Positions 43,925-52,423 of a stretch of 64,000 bases of DNA are shown here, piece by piece; position 1 is the stretch's first letter, and each line of letters opens with the position of its first letter. Under the pieces are notes generated by a model. The model saw only the letters and a list, made by a program, of their open reading frames with translations. It had not been told where the DNA came from and did not search any database. This DNA is from JANMOK01 sp031415055 (lineage in GTDB: Bacteria; Pseudomonadota; Alphaproteobacteria; Rhodobacterales; Rhodobacteraceae). The stretch is from positions 151,065-215,064 of the forward strand of contig JANOQZ010000006.1 in NCBI GenBank assembly GCA_031415055.1. Reading direction: 5' to 3'. A program made the translations under genes and the position numbers.

Positions 43925-45484
43925 TCAACTGCCCCGCAACGCCCCTCGCCTGAGCTTTCCCGTCTCAGTCACCGGCAACTCATCCACAAACACCACCTCT
44001 CGCGGGGCCAAATGCGGGGCCAGCCGTTCCCGCACAAACCCCATTAACTCCGCCGCATCGCCAACAACCCCCTCGCGCAGCACCACAAACGCCTTCACCG
44101 CCTCGCCCTTCGCCTCATCCGGCACCCCCACCACCCCCGCCAAGGCCACCGCCGGGTGCCTCATCAGGCATTCCTCGATCTCACCGGGACCAACGCGAAA
44201 GCCGGAAACGTTGATCACATCATCGGCTCGAGCCGAAAAGTAAAAATACCCCTCACCATCGCGCCAACCCATATCCCCGGTCCGCAGCCAATCGCCGACG
44301 AACTTGCCCTGCGTCGCCTCATCGCGGTTCCAATAGCCCAAAAACATCGCCGGATCGGGCCGCTGCACCGCGATTTCACCCACCACGCCATCCGCCACTT
44401 CCACCCCAGAACCATCCAGAACCGCCACCAAATGCCCCGGCACCGCCTTACCGGTTGACCCCGGCTTTGCCGAAAAAACAGCCGCGCAATTGCCCAGAAA
44501 CAGGTTGCATTCGCTTTGCCCAAAGGCCTCGTTAATCGTCACGCCCAAATGCTCCCGCCCCCATTCCAACATTTCGCCCCCCAGCATTTCCCCCGCTGAT
44601 GCGACCGAGCGCAAACCCTTCACCTTTACCCCCGCCAGCTTCATCCGCCGCAGCGCCGTAGGCGGCAGAAACGCATTCCGCACCCCCATTCTCCGCATCA
44701 GTTCAACCGCTTCAAACGGATCAAACTTGCCCACCGGTTGCACCACCACAGGCACCCCATGATACAAGCTCGGCAACAAAACATTGCACAATCCCCCCAG
44801 CCAAGCCCAATCGGCCGGCGTCCACATGCAATCGCCCGTCATCGGCAAAAAGTCGTGCGTCGCCTCAAATCCCGGCAAATGCCCCAACAAAACCCGATGC
44901 CCGTGCAGCACCCCCTTGGCTTGCCCGGTTGTGCCAGATGTATAAGCAATAAACGCCGGATCATCCGGGTTTGTATCCACAATCGGACAATGATCCGACG
45001 CCCGCCCAACCCCGCGCCAAAAATCCGCCACCGACAAAACCACGCTCAATTCCGGCAATTCACCCCGAATTCCCGCAACCTTCTCCAATCCAGCCGCATC
45101 GCCAACCAGCGCCTTCGCCCCGCAATCTGCCAGCCGATAACGCAAGGCTTCGGGCCCAAACAACACAAACAGCGGCACCACGATCACGCCAATCCGGTAA
45201 CACGCCAGATGCACCAGCAGCGCCTCAGCCCCTTGGGGCAACAGCACCGCGCAACGATCTCCGCGAGCCATCCCATGCGCCAACAACACATTGCCAAACC
45301 GCGCCGAATCCCGCGCTAATTCGCCAAACGTCCAATCCCGCCCATCAACCAACCTCAGCGCCAGCCGCGAAGGGTGCGACAAAACCCATTTCTCACACAC
45401 CGCCTCGGCAATGTTGAACCGCGCCAGCTTTGGCCAAACAAACGCCTCCTGCATCGCCTCCCAACTGCCACCCCGCTCAATCAT
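43925..45484 (-). CDS. AMP-forming acyl-CoA synthetase (medium-chain/acetyl-CoA synthetase-like)
   Basis: A 519-residue adenylate-forming ligase. The phosphate loop AYTSGTTGQAKGVLHGHRVL, the region MWTPADWAWLGG and the hinge LRTGDMGWRDGEGYF resemble the medium-chain acyl-CoA synthetase group; the catalytic Lys is in ELPVTETGKLRRGALR. The acid substrate is unknown. ATG 45484 was chosen, 30 codons inside the open frame; it diverges from moaA with 46 bp between starts. Confidence 0.88.
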   Translation of the reverse strand: MIERGGSWEAMQEAFVWPKLARFNIAEAVCEKWVLSHPSRLALRLVDGRDWTFGELARDSARFGNVLLAHGMARGDRCAVLLPQGAEALLVHLACYRIGVIVVPLFVLFGPEALRYRLADCGAKALVGDAAGLEKVAGIRGELPELSVVLSVADFWRGVGRASDHCPIVDTNPDDPAFIAYTSGTTGQAKGVLHGHRVLLGHLPGFEATHDFLPMTGDCMWTPADWAWLGGLCNVLLPSLYHGVPVVVQPVGKFDPFEAVELMRRMGVRNAFLPPTALRRMKLAGVKVKGLRSVASAGEMLGGEMLEWGREHLGVTINEAFGQSECNLFLGNCAAVFSAKPGSTGKAVPGHLVAVLDGSGVEVADGVVGEIAVQRPDPAMFLGYWNRDEATQGKFVGDWLRTGDMGWRDGEGYFYFSARADDVINVSGFRVGPGEIEECLMRHPAVALAGVVGVPDEAKGEAVKAFVVLREGVVGDAAELMGFVRERLAPHLAPREVVFVDELPVTETGKLRRGALRGS

Positions 45485-45530
45485 CCAGCCACCCTTGATC
45501 CGCCTTGCCGCAAAGCCTATCCTAACCCCT

Positions 45531-46541
45531 ATGCAAGCCACCAGCACCCTGATCGACCCGTTCGCTCGCGCCATCAGCTATTTGCGCGTCTCGGTCACCG
45601 ACCGCTGCGATTTCCGTTGCGTCTATTGCATGTCGGAAAACATGACGTTCCTGCCCAAACCCGACCTGCTTTCGCTGGAAGAACTCGACCGCCTCTGCTC
45701 CGCCTTCATCCACCTCGGCGTCAAGAAACTGCGCATAACCGGCGGCGAGCCACTGGTGCGTAAAGGCATCATGACCTTCTTCCAAGCCATGTCGCGCCAC
45801 CTTCAAACCGGCGCTTTGCAAGAACTCACCCTCACCACCAACGGCTCGCAACTGCGTAAACACGCTGCAGGATTGGCCGCTTGCGGTGTCAAACGCATCA
45901 ACGTCTCGCTCGACACCCTCAACCCCGACAAATTCAAAGACATCACCCGCTGGGGCCGCTTCGCCCAAGTGATCGACGGCATCGACGCGGCGGTTGAAGC
46001 TGGCCTCAAAGTCAAGATCAACACCGTGGCGCTGAAAGGCGTCAACGAAGATGAACTGCACGATCTGGTCGCTTGGTGCGGCCAACGCGGCTTTGATTTG
46101 ACCTTTATCGAGGTCATGCCGATGGGTGATATGGGCGAAGTTGGCCGCCTCGACCAATTCTGGTCGCTAAATGACCTGCGCCGCGAACTGGCCACCAAAT
46201 GGACCCTGACTGACATAAATCACAACACCGGCGGCCCGGCACGTTATGTGCAAGTGGCTGAAACCAAATCCAAAATCGGCTTCATCACCCCGTTGTCCCA
46301 CAACTTCTGCGAATCCTGCAACCGTGTCCGCCTCACCTGCACCGGCCAGCTTTACATGTGCCTTGGCCAAGACGACGACGCCGACTTGCGCCGCGTTCTA
46401 CGCGCCAGCCACGACGATGCCCTGCTGGAATCCGCCATCCGCGCCGCCATCGCCCGCAAACCCAAAGGCCACGACTTCGACTATTCCCGCCAAGTGGTCA
46501 AAGGCGAAGTCGCAAGGCACATGAGCCTGACGGGGGGTTAG
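45531..46541 (+). CDS. moaA: GTP 3',8-cyclase (molybdenum cofactor biosynthesis protein A)
   Basis: A 336-residue radical SAM enzyme starting molybdopterin synthesis from GTP. The SAM cluster motif is DRCDFRCVYC (C-x3-C-x2-C); the second cluster motif is CESCNRVRLTCTGQLYMC (C-x2-C-x13-C). The protein ends in Gly-Gly, needed for activity in this family. ATG 45531 aligns with the family N-terminus. No other moa gene is in the window. Confidence 0.95.
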   Translation: MQATSTLIDPFARAISYLRVSVTDRCDFRCVYCMSENMTFLPKPDLLSLEELDRLCSAFIHLGVKKLRITGGEPLVRKGIMTFFQAMSRHLQTGALQELTLTTNGSQLRKHAAGLAACGVKRINVSLDTLNPDKFKDITRWGRFAQVIDGIDAAVEAGLKVKINTVALKGVNEDELHDLVAWCGQRGFDLTFIEVMPMGDMGEVGRLDQFWSLNDLRRELATKWTLTDINHNTGGPARYVQVAETKSKIGFITPLSHNFCESCNRVRLTCTGQLYMCLGQDDDADLRRVLRASHDDALLESAIRAAIARKPKGHDFDYSRQVVKGEVARHMSLTGG

Positions 46542-46782
46542 CGGTTCCCCTTCGCCCCGTTGGAGAGAAGGCGGATGAATCCGCAGCGCGATCATGGAAA
46601 AGGGACAGACGGCTCATGGACGTGAAGTGTCTGAAAGCCGCCTTAGTTAGGTATATACCGTTCGGTTTTGAGCCTCTGGTAAGGTCGACCGTTGCAGAGA
46701 TTGATTTTATGCCTACATACGGTAGAAAGCGCATGATCCACTATTTTAGTGTGCAACAATGAGCCGTGAGTGATCCGCAATC
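46542..46782. other. Gene-free gap between moaA and the kinase gene
   Basis: About 240 bp. Only short frames occur, none with a convincing start and family. Composition is mixed and AT-richer near the kinase. It probably holds the kinase promoter; I found no repeat or RNA gene. Confidence 0.4.
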
Positions 46783-47784
46783 GTGTCATCGGAACCTGTA
46801 AAGCCACACACTTGGCGACCCGAGAACCTCAGATTGGCCGTTGAAGCTGCTGGAGTGTCGCTCTGGGCGTGGAACGTCGACGATGACCGTTTCACCATGG
46901 ACGAGCGCGGGTTTGAACTTTGGGGCATCCTGTGGAGCAATAGCGTCACCTTCGAGGAGCTGTCGGAGCACATCCACCCGGCGGATCGGGACCGCGTCCG
47001 AGCAGGTTTCGCCGCGACGCGCGCGGTGATGGGCCCCTACGAAACCGATTTCCGTATCATGGTCCAAGACGAAGCCCGATGGGTTTCCTCTCGCGGCCAA
47101 GGTCAGGATGTGGGCATTGTCGGTCGGACGATGTTCGGTATCTTTCTTGATGTCACCGGACGCAAACAAGCCGAGGAAGGGCAGGAGCTGCTCGCGGGCG
47201 AGATGAGCCACCGTGTGAAGAACTTGCTGGCGATTGCGGCGGGGCTTGCAGCGATTACGTCTCGATCAACTGCAACGACCACGGACATGACGCGCGAACT
47301 GACGCAGCGCCTAACTGCCCTAGGCCGGGCCCACGACCTCGTGCGGCCTTTGCCGGGTGGGCAGAGCCAGGCGGCGCTGTTGGGAGACCTGCTTTCCGTA
47401 CTCCTGGCCCCGTATGACGATTTGGGCGCGTTCAGCGGGCGGATACGCGTGGCGGTTGAACGCATGGGGGTGGGCGAATCCGCCGCGACGAGTTTAGCGT
47501 TGATCATCCACGAACTGGCAACGAACTCCCTTAAATACGGAGCCTTGTCCGTTGAGGCGGGCACGCTCGATGTCTCCAGCACATCGATGGGTGCCGAGAT
47601 CAGCGTGGTATGGATGGAGCAAGGCGGCCCTTCGCTTACATCCACGCCAGAACGGACCGGGTTCGGAAGCAAGCTCGTCGAGCTCAGCGTCTCGCACCAA
47701 CTTGGGGGCACAATCGACTATGATTGGTCTAATGGAGGCCTGACCGCCACTCTCCGACTTAATCGCGAGAAGCTGGCTCTTTGA
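46783..47784 (+). CDS. HWE-type sensor histidine kinase with PAS domain
   Basis: A 333-residue cytoplasmic kinase starting at GTG 46783. A PAS_3-type sensor covers about residues 15-125 (LRLAVEAAGVSLWAWNVDDD, then FGIFLDVTGRKQAEE). The HWE/HisKA_2 domain follows with the phospho-His in GEMSHRVKNLLAIAAGL and an ATPase domain with IIHELATNSLKYGALS. There is no membrane segment and no response regulator nearby. HWE kinases often serve light, redox or general stress signalling. The codon style differs from moaA (GGG, GTG, CGC-rich), which suggests acquisition. Confidence 0.9.
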   Translation: MSSEPVKPHTWRPENLRLAVEAAGVSLWAWNVDDDRFTMDERGFELWGILWSNSVTFEELSEHIHPADRDRVRAGFAATRAVMGPYETDFRIMVQDEARWVSSRGQGQDVGIVGRTMFGIFLDVTGRKQAEEGQELLAGEMSHRVKNLLAIAAGLAAITSRSTATTTDMTRELTQRLTALGRAHDLVRPLPGGQSQAALLGDLLSVLLAPYDDLGAFSGRIRVAVERMGVGESAATSLALIIHELATNSLKYGALSVEAGTLDVSSTSMGAEISVVWMEQGGPSLTSTPERTGFGSKLVELSVSHQLGGTIDYDWSNGGLTATLRLNREKLAL

Positions 47785-48382
47785 GTGATGCGTCGTGTGG
47801 AAGTTTGAGCTTTAGGTTGGTATGTCAGCTTCACCCCTGATCGAACTGTTAGTGTCTAACCGGTTCCGTTCGACACTTCGGTCCGCTTACGGTGTTGCCC
47901 GAAATCGATGCAGCGACGCATTTCGCTGGCACTTTGACGTTCGGCACTTCGGCCGGAAAGAATCCCGTCGGGTAATCGCAATAATTGAGTATCGACTATG
48001 CAATCACAGGTATCTCGTGGCGTGAATGGCTAACTATAGAAACGCGCTCTGGCGTTGATGGTCCTTTCAAAGGAGGACCAGCAAAAAGAGCCGGGGTTTC
48101 CCCCGGCCCGACTCGTTAATTTACATTCAAACTCAGCCGGTGAATTGGCCTGCCCCCAGCAGGCCGGTAGGTCTATGAGGGTCTAACGGCTGGTGGGCCG
48201 AAACGTTCCCGACTTGTCTCAATCGTGACCGCCCGTGATGAAATACCATCGCCGTCAAACAGTCGGGGTCTGATGGTTGCAAAGCGGCGATTGATCATTG
48301 GTCCGATTTCTTCACACGAGGCTAAGTCGGCGGTACCTAACCTGCCTCCACTAACCCCCACCTAACCGGCGGCTGATCGCGC
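47785..48382. other. Long gap with a minus-strand terminator and no convincing gene
   Basis: About 600 bp between the kinase and the end of tamB. Frames of about 60 codons exist on both strands but I recognise no family in them and they lack good ribosome binding sites. It contains one strong minus-strand terminator (48083-48107) and a palindromic element at its right end. It could hold a small RNA or the eroded remains of a mobile segment. Confidence 0.5.
48083..48107 (-). terminator. Strong intrinsic terminator on the minus strand
   Basis: Read on the minus strand, GCCGGGGG-AAA-CCCCGGC is followed by TCTTTTTGC. The stem (48090-48107) is GC-only and the T-run is at 48083-48087. It lies about 310 bases past the tamB stop with no recognisable gene in between, so it ends either a long tamB 3' region or an unannotated small transcript. 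Confidence 0.75.
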
Positions 48383-48383
48383 C

Positions 48384-48406
48384 GTAGGGTGCGCATTTTG
48401 CGCACC
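48384..48406. repeat. GTAGGGTGCG-type palindromic element, copy 2
   Basis: GTAG-GGTGCGCA-TTT-TGCGCACC has a perfect 8-bp stem and sits ten bases past the tamB stop. It shares GTAGGGTGCGC and the closing CGCACC with the element at 30363, also at a gene end. It may protect the 3' end of the tamB message. Confidence 0.65.
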
Positions 48407-48415
48407 GATTACCCC

Positions 48416-51400
48416 TCAATAATCCCGCTCATAAAACACCCCAACCCCGGACTCCCCATCCGACCCGGCACTCGCCTTGGCCGTCACGTTATTGCTCAAA
48501 TCCAGATTGATCGTTGCCCGCGTCGTCCCCTTTGATCCGGCCTCCAACTCCAGATAAATGTTTTCCTCAATATACTTACCAGCTTTCACCACCGCCGACC
48601 CATCCGCATCAGTTTGAATATCCAAATCATCCAGCCCAGCGGCATTGCGAATCTGGGCGAACAATCCGTTGTCGCGCCCGCCGTTCAGCTCACGCACCGC
48701 TGACGCCAGTTGCACCAGTTGGAACGGCGACAATTCCCCTAAACCGCGATTGAATATCAACAGCGCAATCACCTCGTCTTGCGGCAATTCCGGCAGCGAG
48801 GAAAATACCACCGATGGGTCCGACGCCGACCCGCTGATCGTCACAATCACGGTCACATCGCCGCTTTGCGTTTCGGCGCGAAAATTCAGCACCGGGTCCA
48901 TGTTCCCTTCCAAAGTCACCTGACCTTCACGAAAATCAAACCTTTGCCCCAGTATCGCCAAGCGCCCGCGCACCATCTCAAACGACCCGACCGGCACCAC
49001 ATCGCCCAAAAATCCGGTCACCTGCAATGAACCACGCAGCTCGCTGTCCAACCCGCGCCCACGCACGAAAATCCGCCCCGGTGCCGCCACAGAAATATCC
49101 ACCCGCACATTCGAAGCAATGCCAACACCGGGCCGCGCCGCATTGGCGGCAACCCGATCCAACGTCGCCTGCACCCGTGGCCCCTGCCCGCGATGCCGCA
49201 CCTCCAGCAAGGCGCCACCACTATTAGTCCCGGACCCTTGCGGAATGACGACCTGCGTCTCGCCCAGCGTCAAGGCTCCCGACAAGACCGCACCGCCTTG
49301 CAACGGCCCGCGCAGCGCCAAATTACCACTCAGCCGGGTCGCCACCGTGCGCCCGTCGGCATAGGCAAGATCGTTCAGCCGCATCGAAATATCGGGCACC
49401 AGCCCATTGCCAAAACCCAGCGACCCCGAAATTTCCATGCTTCCACCCGCGCTCGACTCGGCGCTGGCCGAGGTGATCGTCAAAGACTGCCCGTCAAAAC
49501 GCCCTGCCAAAGCCACTTGGTCCAAACGCAAGTTCGAGGCGCTGTCGCTGAAACCGCCGCCGTCTATTGACACGTTTCCACTCACATCGGGGGCCTTCAC
49601 AGTGCCACCAACCTGTGCGGAAACACTCATCCGCCCCTGCACCTGCGCTCCGCGAGCGGCAAAAACCGCATTGGCCAAGGCCAAGGGCAGGTCGCCCGAA
49701 ATGCTCAACGCCAGCGGCCCGCCAACCAATGACGCCGTGCCCAAAACATTGACGCCAAGCCCGGTTGGCCCGCGCAACTCGGCCCTGTCCAATGCGACCA
49801 CGCCGCCAATATATCTACCTTTCGCATCACCCCTAAAATCACCGATCCCTGCCGATCGCAGCGCCGCCAAACTTAAATTCTGTCCACTCAGATCAAAGGC
49901 AACGTCGGGGTCGCGCAACGCACCTGTAACCCGCGCTTTGCCTTGCGTTTCACCGGAAATTCCTTGCCTACCCAGCACTTGGTCAAACCCGGCCAATTCA
50001 AGCTGCGCAACCTCCACATCCAGCGCCATCGCGTCACCGGTGAAAGGCACCAAGCCCATCGCACGCACCGCAATTCCGGTACCGGTGACCGAAGCCGACC
50101 GCAGGTCCAACGCCGCACCCGAAAAACTGCCAGTGGCTACCAAATCAACCAGTGGTAAACCAAACCGCGCCGATAGCGCATGGCTTGCACGCGCTATGCT
50201 CAGATCAAAGTCGCCCATCGGCATGGCCAAAGATCCGCCCAGTGCGACCTGCCCGGAAACCAACCCAGCCAAGCCCTGCTCGGGCAAAGCCAAGGCGGCT
50301 GCCGCGACGGGAAATGCCGTAAAATCCAACGTGGCGTCCAGTACTTTACCAAACCGCCCCGAAATCACCGCCTCGCCCGATCCCGACTGCAACACCGCTT
50401 TGGCAACATTAAACCCGTCAGAACCGACAGCAACCTCAACGGGAGCCTTCAGCGCAACTTCGCTCGCACCGCGCGACGCCGTGGCCGCATCCAACACCAA
50501 CCGCCCGCTCCCCACAGCATGTCCCGCGAGGCTAAAATTCGTATCGTCAAAACCACCCGCCGATGCCGCAAATCTATTGTCCGCCAAAAAGACTTTGACG
50601 TCGCGAAACGCGACACCTGCAAAATCCAATTGCAACGCCGCAACTTCAGCAGCGAAACTCTGCTTATCTCCAACGTCCGAGGCGGATATTTCAAACCGTT
50701 CAACGCTGCCCTTCAGGTTAAAACCAAACACTCGGGCAAGGTCGGTAACATCCCCAACTGATCCGCTAACCAACCCCTTTGCCAAGCCATTGGCAGCAAC
50801 ATTCACGTTCCCGGCCAACACCATCCCGGCCCATGAACCGTCAATCGCTTGCAAACGAATTCCCAGCATATCCACCGCAACATCCGCCGCCAAATGTGCC
50901 TTACGCCCTTGCAATAGGGCCGCACCGTCCAGCCGCCCGTCAAATTCCCCTGCTTTGATTTCCCCATTCAGGCCCAGGTCCAGCGCCTGCATCCGTCGCC
51001 CAAAAATCAGCGCATCGCGGACCGTTATCGTGCCCGCCAAGCCAAACCGCGCGTTACTTCCCTTAACCTGCAACACCGCTTTCCCGGCCCCGGAAATCGG
51101 ACCGCCCAAATCGGCCAAATCCACCAAATCCAAACTTGCCTGCAGATCGCCCAATGTCGAGGAAACCACCCCGTCAATAACAGCGTCAACCCGGCTGGAT
51201 CGCAATCGCAATTGGTCCGCTCGCAGACCACCCGCATCCCGCATCACACGGCCCGACAGCGCCGTTTGCCCACGCAACAATCGCGCAAATGGGCTTTGCC
51301 CCGGCACCAAACCGTCAACCAATCCTTCCAGTGCCAAATCAAAACTGCCCGCCAACGGCGCGATCTTGCCGCGAAGTCTTAACGATCCCGATCCGCCAAC

Positions 51401-52423
51401 ATCGGTGCCAAGCGCTTGCGAAAACCGGGCCAAACTGTCGGAGTTGATTTCCAGAAACCCGTCAAACTCGCGGTTCGCAACCCGACCCGCCGCACTCAAC
51501 GTCAGACCAGCACCCGACACATCAATCGCATCAATCTTCCAATCAACCGCCGTCTTAACCCCGCTGACTTTGCCGGTCACCGGCCCGTCAAAAATCGCCT
51601 GATACTTTGGCGGCACCAACGTCGCCAATTCAGCGCTGAAATCCGAGGTGAAGGCCAGACCGTCCTCGCCGCGCCGCAAAAATACTTGGCCCGAAGCGCG
51701 GCTCACGCCATCGGTATCCAAGTCATAAACCACGTCCAAACTGCCCACCGGCCCGTGCCCTTCCAAGCTCAAGGCAACCGAGGGTCGGCCCTCGATATTC
51801 AAAGCATTGGCGATAACGCCTTGTTCCGGCTCGGAAATGTTCAAACTGACGTCGAACAAATCAACCACTTTTTGATAAGAAACACTTAAACGCGCATCAC
51901 CGCCCTGCCCATCGAGGCGAACCATTACCAGCGCCGCGGTAAGACTGCCGGCGACAAGCTTCATCGAACCCTCGGTCTTCAGCACCGATTGCAAACCAAA
52001 CACGCTTTTATCAAAGCGCAACTCGCCGATGCTGACGGTGCCGATATCCACCGCAATCGGCAGTTCCGGAATGGCCCAAGCCCGCGCTTCCAAAGTTGGC
52101 AATTCGCCCGAAACTTGCGGTCGACGCAGCACGTCAATCGACGCTGCCGTCAATGAATTGACCGTCAATTTGCCCGAAAACAAATCCGCCCGCCGCCAAT
52201 CAATCTGCGCGTCCGTTATCCGCAACCAAACCCCTGTATCATCGGCAATGGTAATCTCGGCCACCGTCGCCTTTGAGGACAGCAACCCGCTGACGCCAAT
52301 CAAACGCACATAGCGCCCGTCGCCGGATAGCTGTTGTTCCACAAATTCAGGCAAGAAACCTTCCTGCGCCAAAGCTGGAAGCGCCAAGCCGATCAGCAGG
52401 AAAAGCGCCCAAATCGCCCGCAT
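48416..52423 (-). CDS. tamB: Translocation and assembly module subunit TamB
   Basis: A 1335-residue TamB/DUF490 protein. An N-terminal signal anchor (MRAIWALFLLIGLALPALAQ) is followed by a very long run of beta-strands, as expected for the periplasm-spanning groove, and a C-terminal DUF490 domain. It works with the outer membrane protein TamA, encoded just upstream, in outer membrane protein assembly and, by recent views, phospholipid transport between membranes. It overlaps tamA by one base. Confidence 0.93.
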   Translation of the reverse strand: MRAIWALFLLIGLALPALAQEGFLPEFVEQQLSGDGRYVRLIGVSGLLSSKATVAEITIADDTGVWLRITDAQIDWRRADLFSGKLTVNSLTAASIDVLRRPQVSGELPTLEARAWAIPELPIAVDIGTVSIGELRFDKSVFGLQSVLKTEGSMKLVAGSLTAALVMVRLDGQGGDARLSVSYQKVVDLFDVSLNISEPEQGVIANALNIEGRPSVALSLEGHGPVGSLDVVYDLDTDGVSRASGQVFLRRGEDGLAFTSDFSAELATLVPPKYQAIFDGPVTGKVSGVKTAVDWKIDAIDVSGAGLTLSAAGRVANREFDGFLEINSDSLARFSQALGTDVGGSGSLRLRGKIAPLAGSFDLALEGLVDGLVPGQSPFARLLRGQTALSGRVMRDAGGLRADQLRLRSSRVDAVIDGVVSSTLGDLQASLDLVDLADLGGPISGAGKAVLQVKGSNARFGLAGTITVRDALIFGRRMQALDLGLNGEIKAGEFDGRLDGAALLQGRKAHLAADVAVDMLGIRLQAIDGSWAGMVLAGNVNVAANGLAKGLVSGSVGDVTDLARVFGFNLKGSVERFEISASDVGDKQSFAAEVAALQLDFAGVAFRDVKVFLADNRFAASAGGFDDTNFSLAGHAVGSGRLVLDAATASRGASEVALKAPVEVAVGSDGFNVAKAVLQSGSGEAVISGRFGKVLDATLDFTAFPVAAAALALPEQGLAGLVSGQVALGGSLAMPMGDFDLSIARASHALSARFGLPLVDLVATGSFSGAALDLRSASVTGTGIAVRAMGLVPFTGDAMALDVEVAQLELAGFDQVLGRQGISGETQGKARVTGALRDPDVAFDLSGQNLSLAALRSAGIGDFRGDAKGRYIGGVVALDRAELRGPTGLGVNVLGTASLVGGPLALSISGDLPLALANAVFAARGAQVQGRMSVSAQVGGTVKAPDVSGNVSIDGGGFSDSASNLRLDQVALAGRFDGQSLTITSASAESSAGGSMEISGSLGFGNGLVPDISMRLNDLAYADGRTVATRLSGNLALRGPLQGGAVLSGALTLGETQVVIPQGSGTNSGGALLEVRHRGQGPRVQATLDRVAANAARPGVGIASNVRVDISVAAPGRIFVRGRGLDSELRGSLQVTGFLGDVVPVGSFEMVRGRLAILGQRFDFREGQVTLEGNMDPVLNFRAETQSGDVTVIVTISGSASDPSVVFSSLPELPQDEVIALLIFNRGLGELSPFQLVQLASAVRELNGGRDNGLFAQIRNAAGLDDLDIQTDADGSAVVKAGKYIEENIYLELEAGSKGTTRATINLDLSNNVTAKASAGSDGESGVGVFYERDY

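Noticed and set aside
47822..48025. 67-codon frame after the kinase gene
   Set aside because: No good ribosome binding site and no recognisable family; treated as part of the gene-free gap.
48173..48361. 62-codon minus-strand frame beyond tamB
   Set aside because: Composition and lack of a ribosome site do not support it as coding; the interval is better treated as a possible RNA or remnant.
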